From assembly GCA_037952775.1 (NCBI GenBank), contig JBANAY010000004.1, positions 744,001 through 808,000 on the forward strand: a DNA stretch of 64,000 nucleotides, given 5' to 3'. This stretch comes from Clonostachys chloroleuca (taxonomy: Eukaryota > Ascomycota > Sordariomycetes > Hypocreales > Bionectriaceae). Shown here in pieces: positions 12,476 to 23,812 of the stretch. The notes below the pieces were generated by a model. It worked only from the letters and a program-made list of their open reading frames with translations. It was not told the DNA's origin and searched no databases. Position numbers and translations under genes: made by a program. Positions within the stretch are counted from its first letter, which is position 1, and every line of letters begins with the position of its first letter.

Positions 12476-14280
12476 ATGGCACCAGAAACGGAGTCCACAG
12501 AATTTATCCAACGGTTTCACGACATTCATTTCAATCAGGATGCCTCAACCAAATTAATCAAAGTAAGGGCCATCTCAGAACGCCCATGATCGTTAATTGT
12601 GTTATTTTCCCATATCGGAAGCTCACCTTCTCAAGGACCTTATTGCGTATTGCAAACATGTTGAAACACTCACGAGCGAAAACCTGCGCCTCTCCAAGGA
12701 GAATGATGGTCTGAAAATCGACCTTGCCGGTGCTGCGGAATCGAAAAGACAGCTTCAGCAGAGAGCGCAGGTTTATGAAAATGAATACTTTAGACTTAGA
12801 CAGGGTCATGTGGGTTTTCCTTCTTCCCGGTGCTTATGGGGTGGTTTTGCTTTATACGCGTTACTGACTTGGCCCATCCGCAGGTTTCCAACCCTTATAT
12901 TGCAATTCTCATTGATGGAGACGGCCTTGTTGTACGTCAATTGGTTTCCTCCATATGTCCTGGGGGCTCCTTTGCTGGGACTGACGATCAGCTAACATCA
13001 CCTTCGCGCAGTTTCAAGACAAGTTCGTGAAAGGAGGTGTCGAAGGAGGCAAGAAAGCTGCTCAGGCTCTACGAGATGCCGTTGCTGAGCAGTGCAATGA
13101 AATGGAAATCTCGGCCAAGGTCGTGACCAGTATTAGGACTCTATCCAAAGCCCTAATTCAAGATGGAGTCATCGAGCACTGGGCAGAGCTGAAGGATTTC
13201 ACACTGGGCTTCACACAGTCGCAACCCTCGTTTGAATTTATCGATGTGGGCTGCGATCGTGAGAGCGCAGAGACAAAAATCAAGGGTAAGTTATCTCGGC
13301 TCGTTCAACACTCAACTTTGTTCTTAGGTTCAGATCACTGACCCATGGCCTGCAGAAACTACGAAATGGCATCTACAAAATCTCAATTGCCAGCAAGTCC
13401 TCCTCGGTATATCCCACGAGGCTTCATATGCTCCGTTCCTCAACGACATCCTCCAAAATGAGCTTAGTCGCCAACGCGTCACCGTGCTGGAAGGCGTTCC
13501 TACTGTCAAAGAACTGGTTGCTACTCGGGTCAATGTCTTCCGCATGAAGCATGATATTTTCCGCAGTGACAGGCTGCCTGACATCAACGCCGCTTCCCCT
13601 GGCGAATCTTCGCCTGACCTGTCAACGGCGGTGCCTCCTGCGCTGACACCTCCTGCGTCGGCTTCCACAGCTTCACCGTTCTCATCATATGCGGATATTG
13701 CTCAAAAAGTGAAACCAGCCAGCCCACCACCTCAAATCACGTTGCCTTTGGCGCCGCGATCTGCAAGTGTCAATCCTCGTTCGAAACAGGCGTCGCAGCG
13801 GCCGCAGACTCCGCAGCCAAAGTGGAATCCGGGTCCCCGTGGCTACGACGAGCCAATCGACGTCAATCCCGTTGTTTTGGAGACCGTGAAGAAGCGAAAA
13901 GACAGCAGCAAGCTCTGCAACAACCACTTTCTCCGCGGCCCCTGCACGAAAGGGGACGGCTGCACCTTTGTTCACAAGTATAAGCCAACTCCGGATGAAA
14001 TTGACGCAATTGCCTTCCTTACTCGCCTGAACCCTTGTACCTTGCTTCAGACTTGCGAAGCCGAAGAGTGCATTTACGGACATCATGTGAGTTTTATCAA
14101 GTTCGCTCCTCCTGTCGCCTTGCCGACAGTGGACGTAAGAGTCTTCAATCACTGACAGCATCTTCTCTCTAGTGTCCAAGCGTTAAGGACAACACATGCA
14201 CGCATCCGTTTTGCAAATTCCCAATTTCTTCTCATCCTCCCGGTACCAAATTTAGGAACGTACACATTGACAAGAATTAG
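12476..14280 (+). CDS. NYN/PIN-like domain protein with tandem CCCH zinc fingers
   Basis: Six exons: 12476-12562, 12636-12809, 12884-12931, 13012-13285, 13356-14086 and 14173-14280. All five introns are 70-86 nt and frames join without a break (473 aa). Layout: an N-terminal coiled coil (residues about 40-85, heptad-like); then a block opening with YIAILIDGDG (D98, D100), followed by FQDKFVKGG, FEFIDVG and VLLGISHEASYAPFLND, which resembles the alternating strand/Asp pattern of NYN/PIN nucleases; then a Ser/Pro-rich linker. Two CCCH fingers follow: C382-x8-C-x5-C-x3-H401 and C422-x5-C-x4-C-x3-H437, with a further Cys-rich tail. CCCH fingers of this spacing usually bind RNA. The family is widespread in filamentous fungi, often labelled a CCCH zinc-finger DNA-binding protein. 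The nuclease reading is my inference. Confidence 0.85.
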
Positions 14281-14979
14281 AGATTGGGGGAAGGCAAAGG
14301 CACCTGCTGGACTCACATACAACACAAACCACTACTACAAAAGGGGAGAGAGCATAGGGTCTGGTAGAAATAATAAGGAACTGTACGATTATAAAGTTGG
14401 CGGTGAGGTATTCTAGGAAGTACCACCGAGTCAGGACTGGGGAGACGGATATCAAGATTGGGTCAAATTGCTCTGCGAGAAACACACTAGGGAACGGACG
14501 AGTGCATTTTCACGGGACACGGCGGGCTGGTATGCCGGTGTCCCTTTTCTTTGCTTCTATGGGATGGATAGCCGGTTTCGGATCATTGGTTGGGAGCTCG
14601 ATCCTGGGAGATCTTGCTATTTGCTTGCCCTTCATTGACTTTGCGTGAACAGCTGTTCATGGTTCCATACTATGGTGGTAATACGTATACTGCTTGCGCA
14701 CTTAGCTACTACAACAAGCTTCCTTTGTGTTTGCTTTTATTCGAAACGGGATGCTAGTAAACGGCGGATCTAATTCCAGCCTTGGTGTAAGATGCTGTAG
14801 ATTGTGCAGTCAGGAAGCACATCAAGGTTGGTTGGACTCTCCCCAGACGGAACTTGGCTTCGACCCCACCACAACATTTCCTACCCTAGAAATATCCAAT
14901 TCCCCACCATCGAACACAGACACCTTTTCTTTACATCCCTCCACCACTTCCACCTCAACCAGCCCAACCAGCGCCCGCA
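14281..14979. other. spacer between NYN-CCCH gene and SRP19
   Basis: About 700 nt without a supported gene. The last 100 nt before 14980 are C-rich with many CCA/ACC trinucleotides, a common look for fungal 5' leaders. Confidence 0.45.
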
Positions 14980-15830
14980 ATGTCGCACCCACGCGTGGAA
15001 GAAGTCTCCGACAGCGACCTGTCCTCGGACCCCGAGGAGGTCGACATCGATGACTTCGACGACGCCGACATCATGCGCCGCGTAGAGCCCGCCGCCAAAC
15101 AACCCTCGCCCGCCGCCCCTCGAGCCCCCCCGTCCAGGCCCAGCAGCAACAGGCAGCTCCCACCTCCTCCATTCACGTCAACGACCGCGCCGCATACGCC
15201 AACTACCAGTGCCTCTACCCCATCTACTTCGACGCCTCGCGCTCCCGCTCCGAGGGCCGCCGCGTCCCGTCCTCCCTCGCCGTCGCCAACCCCCTCGCCC
15301 GCGAGATCGCAAACGCCTGCTCCCGCCTCCGCTTGCCCACCCTCCTCGAGCCCGACAAGATCCACCCCAAGGACTGGGCCAACCCGGGCCGCGTCAAGGT
15401 CGGGCTCAAGGCGGCGGGCAGCCAGGCCAACAAGCCCCTGCACAACAAGCACCACCTCTTCATCCTCGTCGCCCGCCACCTGCGCGACAACCCCACCAAC
15501 GACGACAGCCTGGGCCTGCGCGTCCGTGTCGGCGGCAAGCTCGAGCCCGAGATGGGCAAGCCGTACCCGCGACCCGCGGTGCCACGGGGCTGGAAGCTCG
15601 GCGAGCTGCTGCCCTACACCAGCGCCGCCATGACGGGTGGAGGGGTGTCGGAGAACCTGTTCAAGGACATGATGAAGGAGATGCAGAGCGGCGGCGATCC
15701 CATGTCTGCCCTGATGGGCGGCATGGGCGGCGCCGGTGGTGGTGGTGGTGGTAGCGGGGCCGGCAGCGGGGCGGAGGAGAGCAGCGGGAGCGGGAAGAAG
15801 AAGAAGGACAAGAAGAAGGGCAGGGCTTGA
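14980..15830 (+). CDS. sec65: signal recognition particle subunit SRP19/Sec65
   Basis: This subunit binds SRP RNA and helps load SRP54 during co-translational targeting to the ER. The C-terminal frame carries the SRP19 core: CLYPIYFDASRSRSEGRRVP, then LLEPDKIHPKDW and NPGRVKV, then a Gly-rich stretch and a basic KKKKDKKKGRA tail. The N-terminus (MSHPRVEEVSDSD, acidic) lies in another frame. Two readings connect them. One is a 56-nt intron, 15082-15137 (GTAGAG donor, CCAG acceptor, no clear branch point), giving exons 14980-15081 and 15138-15830 and about 264 aa. The other is loss of one C from the C7 run at 15125-15131, which would keep a continuous PPVQAQQQQ junction. Identity is firm; the joint is not settled. 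It converges on the dynactin gene. Confidence 0.88.
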
Positions 15831-16303
15831 ATGGAAGCTAGGACCTCTTGTTTTTTTCTAGACGGAAATGGGGAGGGGTGATGACGATATCATCGTCAGC
15901 CTCTAAACAACAAGCCAGGCTCTTGATGTGGGATGGGATGATCCCCAAGAACCAGACCTGAGGCCGCCCATTGGGGAGCCATGGGCCGTCCTAGTGAGCT
16001 TCATCCATCAGCCGATATGCGGATCATATGCATCTTTCATGGAATTTGCAAGATGAGAGAGATATTCGGTTTTTGATAGAAGAAAGAAACATACTCGCTT
16101 GATATTGCCTAGTCTAGGTAGAAAATAAAACATACTGGACAGAGGTCAGCAGCAGAAATGAATCATGAGAAACAAGAAATGTGGATGTAGAGAATTAAAT
16201 ACAAATCGCAAGTAGGAGGTGTAAAGTCTAAGTAAGGGGGGTATATACTATCCCTTTCCTCGCTCCCAATGTGTAATGAGGTCTTCCTTCTTCTTCATAA
16301 TCA
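15831..16303. other. convergent 3' spacer
   Basis: AT-rich 470-nt spacer between the stop codons of SRP19 (+) and the dynactin subunit (-). It shows no coding signal and probably contains both 3' UTRs. Confidence 0.5.
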
Positions 16304-19300
16304 TCATACAACTGTGACTCGACTCTGCAAAGCCTCCCACTCTCGTGATCCCACGATGTGCACACCACCCCGGGCGCCGTTGGACATCTTCTTGCCGTCT
16401 GAATCTGGCAGCCTGATCTGCAGGAGCGCCGCGGGCTTGCGCTGGGCGGAATCGGCCTTCCTCTCGCTCCCGGACTTGAGCATCCCCGCCTTCCTCACCA
16501 CGGCATCCTGCCAGCTCTTCCAGGCCTCGTAGTCTTCCAATTGCTTGGCTGCGTGGTACTGGGGCGTCGATCTCGCCGGCCTCCATGCCATCTTATCCTT
16601 GGGCAGGGACTTGAAGTCGAACAGCGTGGCGGTGGAGGTCATCTTGACCAGCTCGCCGAGGACATCCTTGCCCTCCGATGCGACCAGGGCCTTGCGCTGG
16701 TCCGCCACCCGGGCTGGCTTCACCAGAGGCTCTGCCAGCCAGTCGAGCTTGGGCTGCTCCGTCATGCGAGCACGGCGGCTATCTTCACGCAGGTACCTGA
16801 TAGCAGATTGCAAGCTCTCGATGTTCTTCTTGAGGGTGTCCACCTCCTTAGCATTGGCGTGGGCACGCTCCTGGCCAGCCTTGGCCCCTGCCGCGTCGGC
16901 GCCGTCTGCAAAGGCCTGGCTGTCGCTGGCAATCTTCTTCCACTTGTCGCGCTCGGCCTCCAGGCTTCTGAGCTCTCTGTCTTGCTTCTCGATGTCCTCC
17001 TTGAGGCTTGAGACTTGCTCTCCCGAGGCCTCGAGCTCAACCTGCAGGTTGCTGATGCGGTCAATGTTGGCCTGGGCATCGCGCATCCTGGCTTCGAGTG
17101 TCTCGATCTTAACACTTGCCGTGCTGAGATGCTCGTCACGTAGGGCGATGGCGCGTCGAGCCTCCTGGTGCTCCTCCTTAACTTTCCTGAGCTCCTCTTC
17201 GGCATCGACGGGCACCGTCCTGAGGTTCTTGAGCTCTTCGGATCGCAGACGCCAAGGAGCGGGGTTGACGTCGAACTCTTGTGCCTGATCGAGATCTGTC
17301 GCGACGGCTGCCAAGTCCGAGATTTGGCCGCTGGCAATGCGAAGCTTGTTGAGGTACTCTGAGAAGGTGTCGGACTCGTTTGCCGACACTGCCGCCAGGA
17401 CTGTCTTCTGGATGGCTTCTTGTATCTCGATGTAGGAAAATGGTTCCGACCGCGACTCGTCCCTGGTGAGGAGGCCGTGGACACCAACACCAATCTGGCG
17501 AGCGAGGCCTGCAAGTTCCTCAGTCATCGACTTACATTGCTCAAACGCCTCTCTGGTCTCTGGCAGTAGCGAAAGTGATCGATCCTTGAGTTCCTCAAGA
17601 GCTCTCACAATCTTGCCAGCGATGACCTTGGTGCCTCTTGTCTGTGTGATCACCAGGTCTGTCCTCTTAGCAAAGTGCTGGGCCAGCTCGTCCTCCTCTC
17701 CTTCTGAAGGCACAGCCCTCTGCGCCATGTCCCTCACCGTAGTGAATACCACAGCGGCGGATTCGAGGTGGCTCTGGATGACAAGAGACTTGGTATGTAA
17801 TTCGTCCGCAAAGCTTGGCAGCTCGTCGACGATATGGACCTCGGCCAAGTGCGTCATGAGAGCCATGGTGCGGTGAAGCTCATCGGCACACTTCTGCACC
17901 TTGAGCTCATCGCGACGAAGGCCATCAATCCATGAGTTGAGAGCCCGCTCTACTGGCTCCAGCTCATGAAGAGCGTTCTGGTACCTGGTGAACTGCTCAA
18001 TGGAGCAGTGGCTGATATTGTTGACAAAGCGATCGCACGTAGAAGACACCCAGACCAGCTTATCAAGGGCATCGCAGCCAGCAATGGTGTCGTCTTCATG
18101 ACCGGGATCGGGCTTGCCGTTGACACGCTCCTTGATAAAGCCGTTGAGGAGGCTTGCCTTGAAGGCCAACCGCTTGAATCGGAGAAGAGCCAGCACGGAG
18201 TCCTTGTCTTCCTTGTAGGTATCCGGCAAGAAGAGCTTGACAATTTCAAGGTGCTGCTCTGCTTCCTGTGCCTCGAGTCGTCGCAACTCCAGGTCAATAG
18301 TCTTAGCCTGTGCCTTGGCAGCAGATATCTGGAGCTTCATGTTGAGATCCATCATGGCGCGAGAGCGGTCATTGAGCTTCTCGGATTCGCCCTCTGTAAC
18401 CGCCTGGGATGCGCGCATATCTGCCAGGTCGGTTTGCAAGTTTGTAACGAGCTCGCGGAATCGAGACAAGGTGTATTCGAGATCGCCAAGATTCTGGTCT
18501 TGCTCAGCAGACCGACGGGCTTGCTCTGCAATAATGGCGTCTCGGAAATCAACTTCCTCCTGAAGCTCCTTCTCATTCTGAACATGGTTCGCTTCGAGCT
18601 CATCGCTGATCTCTTTGAGGCTTTCAAGGTCGTCCACCACTGCCTGAAGCTCCTTGACTTGCTCCGAAAGACTCATGTTTCGCTCACTGAGGTCCTCGAT
18701 GATATCCTCAGCCCCAAGGGCATTGTCGAGCTGTTGGCGAAGGTCCTCGACAACCGCCTCGCTGTTAGTCAATTTCTCGGCGGTTGCCTCGTGGATTTCC
18801 TTTATCGACGTCAATTCCCTCAGCTCATCCTCGAGCCCAGCGATCTGCTGCTTGAGCTGTTCCTCTGACTCCTGCGTAATGTCTCTGAGCCTAAGAAGAG
18901 CCTCGCGTAATCGATCGTTGGTTCGTTCCATCTGAAGCCATCCAGCGCCGGCACGTTCTTCAGGGGTCATCCCATTCTGGAATTCTTCGTTCTCCTCGCG
19001 GAGTACCTCGACTTCTAGCTCTAATTCTTCCGCCTTCAGCTTGAGAGCCTCCAAATCGCCCTTGAGCACCTCGGCAATTTCCTCTGCCATTTCCCGGTCG
19101 AGGGCAGCAAGCTCGAGCTGAGACTCGTGCTCGGCCTGCATCTCCTCCACCGACTCGAATTTTGCCTCTGCCTCCTTCATCATTTTCCGTAGCTCATTGT
19201 TCTCCTCTTGCAAAGGCTGGTACTTTTGCTGCAGCTTCTGCACCACACTCTCATACTTGTCTCTCTCGCCTTGAATCTGCTCGAGCTGTTTTAACTTGTC

Positions 19301-20409
19301 TCGATCTTCGATCCGCTTCCTTTCTAACACCTTGATCTTCGATTTCAAATCCTCTATTTCTCTGTTTGCCGCTGCGACGCTCCCGGTGGCGCGCGGGGCG
19401 CCTACAGTTGAGCTCACCCTCCTTGCTCCTGACGTCGCCGGTGGACCTGCCGTGGCAGCAGTAAGCCGCTCGACGGCGTTGGATCTGGCAGCCACGGGGC
19501 TCCTTGGCTGGGGCGAAAGAATCTCCGTCTTAAGGGGGGACATGGCGCCCGTCTCATCTTCCCGCCCGCTATCTCTCCCGGCCTGCGAGTCACCAGAGGG
19601 CCTCCTGTTCTGCTCCGTCCTCGACGTCGTGCGTTGCCCCGCGAGAGACGTGCGTCCGCTGGCGGTTCTGGTCAGGCCGGTGGTTGTTGTGCGGGCGGGA
19701 GCTCCAGACGATACTGCGCGAGCAGTGCGAGACGCCGGTACAGCGGGGGGTCCCATAGACGTCCTCGTTGCTCCCACGGACGGGCGAGATCTCGATGCAG
19801 CTGAGGTGGTGCGGGCATTCGACGGGGTGCCAGTACGAGATGTGGATGCGCTTGGCGGGCCGCTGAGCTGTTTCGTCGGGGATTTCGTAGGAGACTGGGA
19901 AGGAAACCACGTTAGCATCGTAGGGTCGCACAAACAAACACTAGGACAAACTGCATCAATGTGCAAGAATCACACGCAATGCTTCTTCTTATCAATCAAC
20001 TCACCCTGACCATGCTCGACGGCCGGGACGTCTTAGGCACCGGGCTCGGACTCGGGGCGTTCAGGCTCCTCCTTCTAGTCAAGCCAGCATCGCCACTTGT
20101 GGAAATCCTCCCCGCGGCCGGGTTGAAGCTGCTGGGCCGACCACCAGGCTTCCGAGCTGCAGGCTTCGCGGCGGCGGCGGGCTGGGGCTCGATGATGGTG
20201 GCCATCATGGGCTTCACGAACATGCCGTAGCCCATGGGGCAGTCGAAGTACCGCTGGCCCTGGACGCTGCCGTCGTTCTTCCCCGTCTTCTCCTCGAGCT
20301 GGACACCGATCCATTCTCCGACCTGGAAGCTGGTCTGGCCCACAAAACGGACAGTGGCTCTGCGGTCATCCTGGAGCTTGACCTTCTGCCCTATCTTGAA
20401 ATCTGGCAT
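16304..20409 (-). CDS. ro-3: dynactin p150-Glued large subunit
   Basis: Two exons, 20409-20005 and 19894-16304, with a 110-nt intron (GTGAGT donor, GCTAAC branch, CAG acceptor); 1331 aa. The N-terminus is a CAP-Gly domain (residues about 5-70: KIGQKVKL, VGEWIGVQLEE, GKNDGSVQG, YGMFV), which binds microtubule plus ends and EB1/CLIP tails. A Ser/Thr/Pro/Arg-rich basic linker follows (about 85-270), then a very long coiled coil (about 275-620) rich in Glu/Lys heptads that would bind the dynein intermediate chain. Next comes a more globular region (about 630-950) and a second coiled coil (about 960-1120). The product links dynein to cargo and the Arp1 filament for nuclear migration and vesicle transport. 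Length and order match Neurospora ro-3 and other fungal p150 proteins. Confidence 0.95.
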
Positions 20410-21593
20410 TATAACGGTAGGTGGTCGGCGTCGAGCCGAGGGAGCATCGTGACGTCGTGCTCGTGGGTGCCAGGGCCAACCGTCGTTGTGTGGTGGTGGA
20501 TGGGGCCAAAGACGGAGACGGGAGGCGACGAAGGTGCACGGTTGCACTGTGTAGGATCTGCGTTAATGATAGACTGGCCCCGTGCGTGCGGACGGGCGTG
20601 GGTGCGTGGGCAGAGCTGTAAGATGTTGGATGCGTATATACATGGACATTAAGATATATAGTAGGGAGTGTTATTTTATGCTGCTGTTGGTATGCGCCAT
20701 TGACGTTGTGGTCATTCGCTGGCAACGCGTCCGGGAGCGCGACAATAATGCAGCCGAAAAAGCAACAGGGGTCTGTCCATCCACCTGAGCTGCAGCTGCC
20801 CCTTTTCCCCTCTCACGCTTCCGTCAGACCTTGGTACGATCAGCAAAGGGTTATGGTACTTGTATACTCTCTCCGTCCAAGAGAAACAAAGTCAAGAACA
20901 ACAGAATGGGCACCAGTGAGTTCTGCAGCAAAGGCTTGGCCATGAATGCAGAGTATCTTGTCTCATATATCATCTTGCCATATAATGCTAGCTGCTAGCA
21001 GGTACTTACCTACAGCTCCCTGAGCCGATAGTAGATGCTAACCTCCATACTGGCTAGCACATAAAATAACCTACTATCTACCAGGTGCTGGGTAATTAAG
21101 ATGAACCCAATTACTACACATTAGCTGGCAGTTCAGTAAGGCCATTACGTAGTCAAGAATAGCACGTAGTCTATTGGTGGATGTTTAAATCACAGTTCGA
21201 AATCGAACAACAAACCCAAAGGCCTCTTCTGCCAATGCTTCCTCATGACTGGCTTCGTTTCAATCCAACCCATATGCCACGTGTATTTATTACATGGAAC
21301 CAGCTATTGAGTTCGCATTTGCCCTCATCGAAAGATTCGAACAGCATCCCGAGCTTAATAACCAGACGCCAAGCTCCATACGGGATCATCACTTATCCTA
21401 TATATAGGTAAAGTTCTGTGAGTTTTTTATGATAATAACCAGGTAGGGGAAAGACAAGAGAGGAAAAGAAAGAAAGAAAAAGGGAGTAGAGAGCAAAAAC
21501 CCAAAAGGAAATCCAAGGTTAGGTACCTTGGTATCCATTGCTATTCTCCCCCTTCCAAGACAAGAGAGGCGGCCAGTGCGCCAGCAACATCTT
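20410..21593. other. spacer between dynactin and HMG-box gene
   Basis: 1.2 kb holding the dynactin promoter and the 3' end of the HMG-box gene. The central part (about 20940-21150) is AT-rich with repeated TAGCTAG/ACCTACC motifs. No gene is seen. Confidence 0.45.
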
Positions 21594-23812
21594 TTATCTA
21601 ATTCGAGGTTTACTGTCTCGAATCCATCCCGATCTCATCCACTCAATCACCTCAAAAGCCAACCGCCGCTCGTCCCCTTCTCCAAGGCGCCTATCCTTCG
21701 AGATGGTCACTACTATCACACCCAGTTGCTTGAGGTAATCGATGTTCCTCGAATCCCCCGCATCGCTCTCCGAGCTGGATTTGATGTATATGACCAGATC
21801 CGGGCCCGGGACGCCACGCCAGAGCGTCGCCATCCATTGCCAGTGATCGCGAGCATTGTAATTGGATAGCGACTGACTCGTTGAGCATGCGAACCTCTCA
21901 GATGTGGTGAGACTGAAACCCCCTCTCACAAGAGCCACGGGAGTGGCCGATGATGTTTTCAAAGGTGCCGGTGACCCCGAGCTTCCGTCACCACTCTCCT
22001 GGTCCTTCCTATCACTCTTCTCCTCCTCCACCTCCTCCACCTTCTGGTCTGGATGACTACTGCTCTGGATATGTTTGACCATTTCCTTGGAGTTCTCATG
22101 CCACTTAAGAATCGCGCCAAAGATGGACGGCAACAGATCCTGGAGCTCGACTGGTGATTTTGCGTCTTCACCTCTCTCGCCCTCTCTTGGGATGGGCGGG
22201 ACGTCACTCGGCACCTCATTCACCCACGTCCTCAGGGCGATCTCCTCTGGGGAGACCAGCAGCGCCTCCTCGACAATCTTGCCGACATAACTTAAAAGGT
22301 CATCTTCCAGGCCCTCAACAACAATGATCGGCCCACGCGAGTCGGGACCCGGAGTCCCACCCTCCTGGCGGGGGAGTCTTGGACAGATCTTACCAAGCAC
22401 CGCCAGCTTCTTGTCGTACGGGATGGACAATATATGTTCTACAGTGTTCTTTCCCGGCGGATCTCTGGAGCTGGCACTGGGCAGATACCCGCCGGCTGTT
22501 ACCGGCGTGGGGCCATATCTCATGTCGTAATCTCTTGCCGGGGAGATCGAGGGCGGGATGGCAGTCTGCAGCGGAGGCAGTCGCAAAGACTCGTCGGCAA
22601 TGCTATCTCGTGCCCCGTGGTAATGCTGCATCGCGGCCCAAGCACTGCCGATCGGGGGGCGGGGAGGTGGTGGCATCGGTCCACCGTGGTGTCTCCCATA
22701 CGCACCTCCATAGTGCGGAAAGGGGCTATTGACGTAATGTCGGTTGGGGTTATAGGGTTCCCCTACGGCCGAATGGGCACAATGCCCATGCGGCATCGGG
22801 CCGTATGCGCTCCCTTCGGGAGATGGCATGACCCGGGAGGCTGTCGAAACCCCAAGGCGAGGTCGCTTTGTCTCGGGCGACCCAAGATGATGGTCTCCGA
22901 GGCGCTTCAAGGACATGGAAGCAGAGCCCCCCGACAACGAGCCGCCGGATCTGGGGTTCTGGGAATCGTCCGAGCTGGGGCTGGGCTGCTGAGTTGCGTG
23001 GGAAGACAGATCAGCCCTGTCCCTGCCTGGCGTGCCTGGCAAGGCCGGTGTTTGCGGTGTCCGGCTCGGGAACCGACCGTTGCACCTCGAACATCGTCCG
23101 CTCTCGTCTTCCCCGGCACTGTTCACTGCCTTGCTGCCCCGGCGTCGTGGCTGGTACTTGTATCCAGGATACTGCAGCCGGTGTCGTCTGTTTTCCTCCT
23201 GCGCCAGAGACCTCCACTTTGCCTTTTCCTCCTCTGGCTCGTTCGCCCAGCGGTCGCCCAGAATCCTTGAGATCTGGGGGTTAGAGAGCCCACTACTCTC
23301 TGCAGAAATCTGGGCTTGCATCTGTGCACGGTAAAGCATGAAAGCTACAAGGGAAGAGCAGCCAGTTAGCGCTTGGCCAAGAGCATGGAGCACTCTAACA
23401 AAGACAAAGCAACGGAACAACAAAGCATAGCATCAAAACACAGTGCTTCTCAGACCAAATTCAGCATGGCTGGAGATGGGGGACAGTGCTCCCACTTACA
23501 GTTGGGCGGTCTGGGAACCCTCTGGGCCGGTGTGCAGACGCAGATGGCATTCTCGGGAGAAGCATCCTCCTCCAGGCCGGCGTCGGTGTTGATCTTGAGG
23601 TTGCCCGCCTTTTGCTTCGCATGTGACTCCTCGGACGAGCGTTGGGCCCGTCCAACGCTCTCAACGGCGGCGGCGCTGCTCTGGTGCTCGGGCGTAGTCG
23701 GTGCCGTCGAACGGGCGCTACTGCCCTCGTCGTGCCCATCGATGGTAGTATACAACGGCGAGCGGACCATGACGGTCTCCTCCTGAACAGTCGCGGTGGC
23801 GACCTGCGACAT
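21594..23812 (-). CDS. HMG-box transcription regulator
   Basis: Two exons, 23812-23500 and 23344-21594, across a 155-nt intron (GTAAGT donor, GCTAAC branch, TAG acceptor). The splice rebuilds the HMG-box start RVPRPPNSFMLYR; 687 aa. The box (residues about 98-168) continues with LSNPQISRILGDRW, EEEKAKWRSLAQEE and HRLQYPGYKYQPRRR, the MATA/Ste11-like sequence-specific type with the conserved YPxYxYxPRR end. A CxxC pair (RCSRC) lies about 20 residues later. The middle is Ser/Pro/His-rich. A C-terminal block (WQWMATLWRGVPGPDLVIYIK ... YLKQLGVIVVTIS ... VIEWMRSG) is conserved-looking and folded in appearance, but I cannot name it. It probably acts as a nuclear DNA-binding regulator. Which developmental or mating pathway it serves cannot be told from sequence. 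Confidence 0.86.

Noticed and set aside
14980..15633. uninterrupted 217-codon frame as an alternative protein at the SRP19 locus
   Set aside because: After about residue 50 it is Pro/Ser/Thr/Ala low complexity, an out-of-frame reading of the SRP19 core.
17966..18868. 300-codon plus-strand frame
   Set aside because: Exactly antisense to the dynactin coiled coil. Leu/Cys-rich translation results from Glu/Lys codons read backwards.
22434..23270. 278-codon plus-strand frame
   Set aside because: Antisense to the intact HMG-box coding exon; no domain.
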